Assembly: GCA_964471115.1 (NCBI GenBank)
Contig: CAYYFE010000020.1
Coordinates: 1 to 64,000 of the forward strand
Length of the DNA stretch: 64,000 nucleotides
Direction of reading: 5' to 3'
Source: SYFT01 sp964471115
GTDB taxonomy: Bacteria; Acidobacteriota; Vicinamibacteria; Vicinamibacterales; SCN-69-37
Positions 59,803-64,000 of this stretch are shown in pieces. Below the pieces are notes generated by a model. That model made no database searches. It was given only the letters and a program-made list of their open reading frames with translations, and was not told the origin of the DNA. The translations under genes were made by a program, and so were the position numbers. Position 1 is the stretch's first letter, and each line of letters opens with the position of its first letter.

Positions 59803-60957
59803 ATGCACGGGACGAGCGGCGCGCACCCACGGGCCTCCGTTCTGGTGTACTGCCGCGTCTGGTTCGGCGCCGGCCACTGGTGCCGGATGGCCGCGCTCAT
59901 GCAGTCGCTGTCGGCGCGCTGGCAGGTCACGTGTGTGGTGGACGGCGCGCTGTCGCCGGATCTGCGGGTCCCGGCCGGCGTGGCGATCGTGCCGCTGCCG
60001 GCGCCGGCGGCCGACGCGCCCGCCGGCGTCACCCACCTCACCACGCGAATCGACGCGCTGCTGGGCGTGCTCGACCGCGTGCGGCCCGACGCCGTGATCG
60101 TGGAGTATTTTCCCTTCGGCCGCCGCGAGGTCACGCTGGAACTGCTGCGGCTGCTGCACGCCGCGCGGCAGCAGCCGCAGCCGCCGCTGATCGTCTGCAG
60201 TCTGCGGGACATCCAGCAGCGGGCCCGACCCGATCAGCCGCGTTTCGATCGGGAAGTGGTGACCCTGGTGCAGCGGTACTTTGACGCGGTTCTGGTGCAC
60301 GCCGACCCGCAGTTCGTCCGCTTCGACGAAACCTTCGCCGAAGCGGCGCGCCTCACCGTGCCCGTCTACCACACCGGTTTTGTCGTGCCGGCCGATCCCC
60401 CGGAGCCCCCGGCGTCGCGCGCGCGCCGTGTGGTGGTCTCGGCCGGCGGCGGGCGCGGCGGTGAGGCGCTGCTGTTCACCGCCGTCGAGGCCCAGCGGCA
60501 GACGGACCTGTCGCAGGAGTTTTCGATGCATGTCATCGCCGGCACCCTGCTGCCCGAGGCCGCCTGGCGACAGCTCCGGGAGGCCGCGCGTGACTGCCCC
60601 GGGCTCACGCTGCGGCGATGGGTGCCCAGCCTGCGCCATGAACTGGCGCGGGCGGCCGTCTCGGTCTCGCGATGCGGCTACAACACCAGTCTCGACCTGA
60701 TCGCCAGCCGCGTCCCCGCGCTCGTCGTCCCGTACGAGACGCCGGACGAGGACGAACAGACCACCCGCGCCGAGCGCCTGGCGCGCGCCGGTCTGGCCCG
60801 CGTGCTCACGCCGGCGCGCGCCGGGGATCCCGCGCAGCTGGCGGCGGCCATTCGCGACACCGCCGGGTTCGTCCCGCAGCGCCACACGCTCGACTGCAAC
60901 GGCGGCCCGTGCACGGTCACCCTGCTCGACACGCTGTTGCGCGCGCGGGCCCACTGA
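59803..60957 (+). CDS. MurG-like (GT28-type) glycosyltransferase
   Basis: The 384-residue GT-B protein has an N-terminal half starting VLVYCRVWFGAGHWCRMAAL with VIVEYFPFGRREVTLELLRL. The C-terminal half contains VVVSAGGGRGGEALLFTAVE and VSVSRCGYNTSLDLIASRVP, then PYETPDEDEQTTRAERL. This is the COG4671-type predicted glycosyltransferase group related to MurG; the acceptor is unknown. It follows the ABC transporter gene by seven bases and precedes the deacetylase gene by nine. The three may modify and export one glycan or glycolipid. Confidence 0.82.
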   Translation: MHGTSGAHPRASVLVYCRVWFGAGHWCRMAALMQSLSARWQVTCVVDGALSPDLRVPAGVAIVPLPAPAADAPAGVTHLTTRIDALLGVLDRVRPDAVIVEYFPFGRREVTLELLRLLHAARQQPQPPLIVCSLRDIQQRARPDQPRFDREVVTLVQRYFDAVLVHADPQFVRFDETFAEAARLTVPVYHTGFVVPADPPEPPASRARRVVVSAGGGRGGEALLFTAVEAQRQTDLSQEFSMHVIAGTLLPEAAWRQLREAARDCPGLTLRRWVPSLRHELARAAVSVSRCGYNTSLDLIASRVPALVVPYETPDEDEQTTRAERLARAGLARVLTPARAGDPAQLAAAIRDTAGFVPQRHTLDCNGGPCTVTLLDTLLRARAH

Positions 60958-60966
60958 CGCCGCCCC

Positions 60967-61869
60967 ATGTTCATCGTCAACTATCACAACGTCGTCGACC
61001 GGCCGCTGGACGCCTTCGACCGGCGCTCGCTGCGCATCCCCGTGGAGGAGTTCCGCGCCGAGATGCGCCAGCTCCACGACCGGTTCCGCCCCGTGCCGCT
61101 GGAGACCCTGCTCGACATGGCGCGGCACGGCCACGCCGATCCGCGGGCGGTCGCCATCACGTTCGACGATGGGTATGCGGGCGTGTGGCGGCACGGCCTC
61201 CCGGTCCTGCGCGAGTTCGGGCTGGCGGCCACCGTGTTCGTCATTGCCGACGCGCTGCGGGACGAGCCGGGCGCCCTGCGGCACCACGACGAACTCGAGA
61301 TCGCGTTCCGACTGACCACGGCGCCGTCGTTGCGCCTGTCGTCGTTCGGATACCCCGATCAGCCGCTCGAGACCGAGGCCGATCGCGCGCGCTGCCTGCT
61401 GGGCGTCAAGCGCCGGCTCAAGAGCGTCCGGGACGACCTGCGGCGGCTGGCGCACCGGGTGATCCTCGAGCGGCTCGCGGTCACGCCGGCCGCGTGCCGC
61501 GCGGCCGCCGACGCCGGCAGACACCAGATGCTCGACGCCGCGGGCCTGCGGCGGCTGCTGGCCGCCGGCTGGACGATCGGATCCCACAGCTGCAGCCACC
61601 GCACGCTCAGCCAGCTCGACGACGCCGACCTGCGCGCGGAAGTGATGACGTCCCGCGACGTGATCGAGCGCGTCCTGGGCGTGGCCGTGACCCAGTTCGC
61701 CTATCCGTACGGCGGTCCGGAACACATCGGGGCCGACGCGCCGCGGGTGGTCGCCGCGGCGGGGTACCGGTACGCGCTGACGGCGCAGCCCGGCGCCGTG
61801 GGACCGGACACCGACTGGTTCCATGTGCCCCGGGTGTCGTTCGACGAGTTGATGGCGCTCGCCGGCTGA
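60967..61869 (+). CDS. Polysaccharide deacetylase (CE4) family protein
   Basis: A 300-residue NodB-fold enzyme. It opens MFIVNYHNVVDRPLDAFDRR. The catalytic and metal-binding Asp67 and Asp68 lie in VAITFDDGYAGVW, and His207 and His211 in IGSHSCSHRTLSQL complete the D-H-H metal triad. FAYPYGGPEHIGADAP is motif 3. It removes N- or O-acetyl groups from carbohydrates. No signal peptide is visible, so it probably acts in the cytoplasm on a glycolipid intermediate before export. It is contiguous with the glycosyltransferase gene. Confidence 0.88.
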   Translation: MFIVNYHNVVDRPLDAFDRRSLRIPVEEFRAEMRQLHDRFRPVPLETLLDMARHGHADPRAVAITFDDGYAGVWRHGLPVLREFGLAATVFVIADALRDEPGALRHHDELEIAFRLTTAPSLRLSSFGYPDQPLETEADRARCLLGVKRRLKSVRDDLRRLAHRVILERLAVTPAACRAAADAGRHQMLDAAGLRRLLAAGWTIGSHSCSHRTLSQLDDADLRAEVMTSRDVIERVLGVAVTQFAYPYGGPEHIGADAPRVVAAAGYRYALTAQPGAVGPDTDWFHVPRVSFDELMALAG

Positions 61870-61910
61870 CGCGGGTGCCGCGCGCATGGAAGGGCCGCAC
61901 GCATGTGCGT

Positions 61911-61916
61911 TACACT
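61911..61916 (+). promoter_or_regulatory. -10-like TACACT before parA-like gene
   Basis: TACACT ends seven bases before the ATG at 61924; no -35 hexamer is apparent. Confidence 0.35.
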
Positions 61917-61923
61917 GCGCGCC

Positions 61924-62739
61924 ATGCGGACCCTGGCGGTCGTGAACATGAAAGGCGGCGTCGGCAAGACCACGACCGCGATCCACACAGCCGCCGGCCT
62001 GGCCGCGCGCGGGCACCGAACGCTGCTCATCGACGCGGATCCGCAGGGGAACGTGGGCCACAGCCTGGGCCTGCAGGCCGGCCTGACGATCCGCGAAGTC
62101 ATCCTCGGTGAGACGACGGTGGCCGACGCGCTGCTGCCGGAGGTCCGGCCGGGCCTGTCGGTGGTCACGTCCACACCGGCCGCCTTTGCGCTCGACGCCG
62201 CGCTGGCCGGCACCATGCAGCGCGAGACCGTGCTGGCCCGGCGGCTGCGCGACCTCCGCGGCTTCGACGTGGTCGTCATCGACACGTCGCCCGCGATGAG
62301 TCTGCTGACCTACAACGCCCTGCTCGCGGCCACCGAACTGGTGGTGCCGGTGGGCATGGACTCGCTGGCGCTCACCGGCGCGCGGCAGACGCTGGACGGT
62401 GTCCGCGAGATTCGTGAGTTGTGGCCGGATCGATCCCTGACGCTGGCGGCGGTGGTCCCGACCGCGGTCAACGTGCAGACGTACGCGTCGCGCGCCGCCG
62501 TGGACGCGCTCGAACAGGACCCGGACATGGGCCCGCGCCTGTTCCGGCCCGGCATCCGGCAGTGTATCGATTTGACGTACGCGGCGGCCGCGCACCAGAC
62601 AATCTGGGAGTACGCCCCCGGCAGCCGCGGGGCGGACGATTACTCGCGGCTGATCGCGTGGTTGGCCGGCGCGTCCGACGACCAAAGGATGGGTGATGGC
62701 GAAAAAGACACGTCCGACATTCAGCGCGCCGCGCGATAA
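61924..62739 (+). CDS. ParA/Soj-family ATPase (orphan)
   Basis: A 271-residue P-loop ATPase with the deviant Walker A VVNMKGGVGKTTTAIHTAAG (Lys10 and Lys15), the switch motif LLIDADPQGNVGHSLG and FDVVVIDTSPAMSLLTYNAL. No ParB with a helix-turn-helix lies next to it, so a partition role is not implied. Orphan ParA-like ATPases often position membrane or secretion machines. The small membrane protein whose start lies inside this gene's last 44 bases is the obvious partner. It may organise the export machinery encoded upstream. Confidence 0.88.
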   Translation: MRTLAVVNMKGGVGKTTTAIHTAAGLAARGHRTLLIDADPQGNVGHSLGLQAGLTIREVILGETTVADALLPEVRPGLSVVTSTPAAFALDAALAGTMQRETVLARRLRDLRGFDVVVIDTSPAMSLLTYNALLAATELVVPVGMDSLALTGARQTLDGVREIRELWPDRSLTLAAVVPTAVNVQTYASRAAVDALEQDPDMGPRLFRPGIRQCIDLTYAAAAHQTIWEYAPGSRGADDYSRLIAWLAGASDDQRMGDGEKDTSDIQRAAR

Positions 62740-63001
62740 GACCGCTCCGGCTCCGGCAAGCGCCCACTGGGTGTACCGGTCGGATGCGCCATCGCCGCCG
62801 CCTGCGGCGCCGCCTCAGGCCAAGCCCGCGGTCGTCGTGCCCCGCGTGGTCGCGCCCGTCGCCGCCGCGCCTGTCGCGGTCGCGCGGGCCACGCCGCCGG
62901 ATGCCGCCGTCGTCCTGGCGTCGCGGCTGCTGTTCCCGATCGCGCTGGTCACCGAACTGATCGTGACGCCCCTCACCGCCTGCTGCCGTCGCAAGGCCTG
63001 A
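62696..63001 (+). CDS. Small proline-rich membrane protein
   Basis: A 101-residue protein starting MAKKTRPTFSAPRDKTAPAP. The N-terminal two thirds are rich in Ala, Pro and Lys; a single hydrophobic helix (VVLASRLLFPIALVTELIVT) near residue 75 is followed by a short cysteine-containing tail (PLTACCRRKA). AAAGGATGG lies just before the ATG (GTG at 62693 is an alternative). It overlaps the ParA gene by 44 bases, so it is translationally coupled and probably anchors the ParA or an export complex to the membrane. No family recognised. Confidence 0.6.
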   Translation: MAKKTRPTFSAPRDKTAPAPASAHWVYRSDAPSPPPAAPPQAKPAVVVPRVVAPVAAAPVAVARATPPDAAVVLASRLLFPIALVTELIVTPLTACCRRKA

Positions 63002-63019
63002 CGCCGCGGCGCCCGCGCG

Positions 63020-64000
63020 TTACGTCTGCACGCCGAGCTGGCGCAGGTCGTCGAGCAGCGCGCGGCAGCGCGCGGCCGCGTCCTGATCATCGCCCTGGTC
63101 CTTGACGAGAAACGCCAGCTGCTCGAGACGCTTTTCAATCCGCAGGCTCTGGCTCAGCGACTGGCCCGGCACCAGCGGCCGCTCGTACGAGAGGTTCCAG
63201 ATGTCGTGGACCGCCTGGTCGTTTTCCCAGCGGACGGCGCGCAGCACGCGCGAGCGCAGTTTCATGGCCGTCTGCGCGTCCATGCCCCGATGGGTCCAGT
63301 CGGCCGGCGACCGGACCTCGAGCTCGAACATCGCGGCATCGTCCCAGACGGGCATCGTCTCGTCCGAGAACATGAAGAAGTGGATGTTGAAGGGCCCGGC
63401 GTAGTCCTGCACGAGGAAGCGGTGCGTCAACGCGAAATCCTCGGGCGTCTCGCCCGGATAACCCACCATGAAGGCGCCGCGCACCTCCACGCGAGACCCG
63501 CGCATCGCCTCGACGGCGCGGTGGTTCTGCTCGACGGTCACCTTCTTGTCCATGTTGCGCAGCGCGGTGGCGTTCATCGCTTCGAACCCCACGAACAGCC
63601 GCTGACAATGGGCGGCCTCGAGTTGCTCGAAGATCTCGCGGGTGCCGAGAGTGTTGGCGCGTGAGTACGCCTCCCAGGGCACCCCGACCTCCGGGAGCCG
63701 CCGCAGGAGTTCGCGGAATCGCGGCGGCGGAATCGTGAACGTCGAATCGTAGGCCTTGATGACCGATGCGCCGTTGCGTTCGGCGTACATCGTCCAGTCG
63801 CGGCAGATCTTGTCGGCCGACTTGAACCGCCATTTCGGAGACGCGGCGGGAAACGAACAGAACTTGCAAGTGAACGGACACCCCCGCATCGACTCGTACG
63901 GGACGGCGCGATGTGTGCCGCGAAACGCCGGCGAGGGGTGCGTCTCGAGGTCGATGTACTCGATCGGCGGCGCCTGAACCGATCCGTCGTCGCCGCGCCA
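63020..64000 (-). CDS. Radical SAM enzyme paralogous to 26347, 5' end outside window
   Basis: The visible 326 C-terminal residues read IEYIDLETHPSPAFRGTHRA, then MRGCPFTCKFC (cluster cysteines), SFPAASPKWRFKSADKICRD, FEAMNATALRNMDKK, VGYPGETPEDFALTHRFL and the VRSPADWTHRGMDAQT tail. Every motif has a counterpart in the gene at 26347, so both belong to one B12-type radical SAM subfamily. The N-terminal cobalamin domain lies beyond the right edge, so it cannot be checked for the cobalt-ligand histidine. It lies on the opposite strand to the left copy, bracketing the PKS-NRPS locus. Its stop is 18 bases from the plus-strand small membrane gene, tail to tail. Confidence 0.85.
   Translation of the reverse strand, partial: WRGDDGSVQAPPIEYIDLETHPSPAFRGTHRAVPYESMRGCPFTCKFCSFPAASPKWRFKSADKICRDWTMYAERNGASVIKAYDSTFTIPPPRFRELLRRLPEVGVPWEAYSRANTLGTREIFEQLEAAHCQRLFVGFEAMNATALRNMDKKVTVEQNHRAVEAMRGSRVEVRGAFMVGYPGETPEDFALTHRFLVQDYAGPFNIHFFMFSDETMPVWDDAAMFELEVRSPADWTHRGMDAQTAMKLRSRVLRAVRWENDQAVHDIWNLSYERPLVPGQSLSQSLRIEKRLEQLAFLVKDQGDDQDAAARCRALLDDLRQLGVQT

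Noticed and set aside
61924..62739. A plasmid or chromosome partition system.
   Set aside because: The ParA has no adjacent ParB with a DNA-binding domain and no visible parS repeats.
1..64000. CRISPR arrays, tRNA or rRNA genes, insertion sequences, attachment sites.
   Set aside because: No regular spaced repeats, no cloverleaf-like or rRNA-conserved stretches and no transposase or integrase motifs were seen by eye.

Overview
The window is GC-rich DNA (coding third positions mostly G or C) from a free-living Gram-negative bacterium. Outer-membrane proteins (a DUF481-type barrel and the relic of another barrel), many glycosyltransferases and a large secondary-metabolite locus are present. The gene repertoire makes me think of Acidobacteriota, perhaps Vicinamibacteria, but no rRNA or marker gene in the window proves this. 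I saw no tRNA, rRNA, CRISPR array, transposase or prophage.

Left part (1-9.7 kb): mostly small housekeeping or orphan genes, including an S41 peptidase fused at its 5' end to a HipA relic, a DUF3052 protein, a phytoene-dehydrogenase-like oxidoreductase with a DoxX-like membrane protein, a secreted cyclophilin, a YhbY RNA-binding protein and a sirtuin. An 84-bp dispersed repeat occurs twice. From 9.7 to 12.5 kb, a 51-aa ORF, an FkbM methyltransferase and an asparagine-synthetase homologue lacking the glutaminase cysteine are joined by overlapping stop/start codons. Converging on them is a minus-strand operon (18.4-12.5 kb): GT4, ferredoxin-NADP-reductase-like protein, cyclopropane-fatty-acid synthase, geranylgeranyl-reductase-like flavoprotein and radical SAM protein. 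From 18.5 to 24.6 kb come a nucleotidyltransferase and further glycosyltransferases, including a glycosyltransferase-methyltransferase fusion. A decayed beta-barrel gene and gabT follow.

Between two inverted, paralogous cobalamin-type radical SAM genes (26.3-28.0 kb plus, and 63.0 kb to the right edge, minus) lies a 35-kb locus. Its core is (i) a PKS-NRPS (AT-ACP-KS-ACP-C-A-PCP-TE) whose adenylation pocket reads as aspartate, with a methyltransferase, a GT4 and a GINT1-like beta-propeller protein in the same operon; (ii) a divergent operon with a GT-A protein, an AT-DH protein, a free ACP and a UGT-type glycosyltransferase; and (iii) a 2323-aa NPD-NPD-KS-AT-ACP-KR synthase of the PUFA/heterocyst-glycolipid kind. 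The simplest reading is an iterative long acyl chain, one unreduced two-carbon extension, condensation with aspartate, TE release (possibly as a tetramic acid), methylation and glycosylation. The product would be a glycosylated acyl-aspartate or acyl-tetramate lipid. No phosphopantetheinyl transferase is visible here.

The right third (50.7-63.0 kb) looks like the envelope and export side. It holds two copies of a small coiled-coil protein plus large-membrane-protein module, two tandem UGTs, a DUF481 outer-membrane protein, an ABC exporter with an N-terminal HMA-like domain, a MurG-like glycosyltransferase, a polysaccharide deacetylase, an orphan ParA and a small membrane protein.

An unusual regulatory feature recurs throughout. 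A -10-like TANNNT hexamer lies only 6-9 bases before the start codon of at least thirteen first genes, suggesting widespread leaderless or near-leaderless transcripts.
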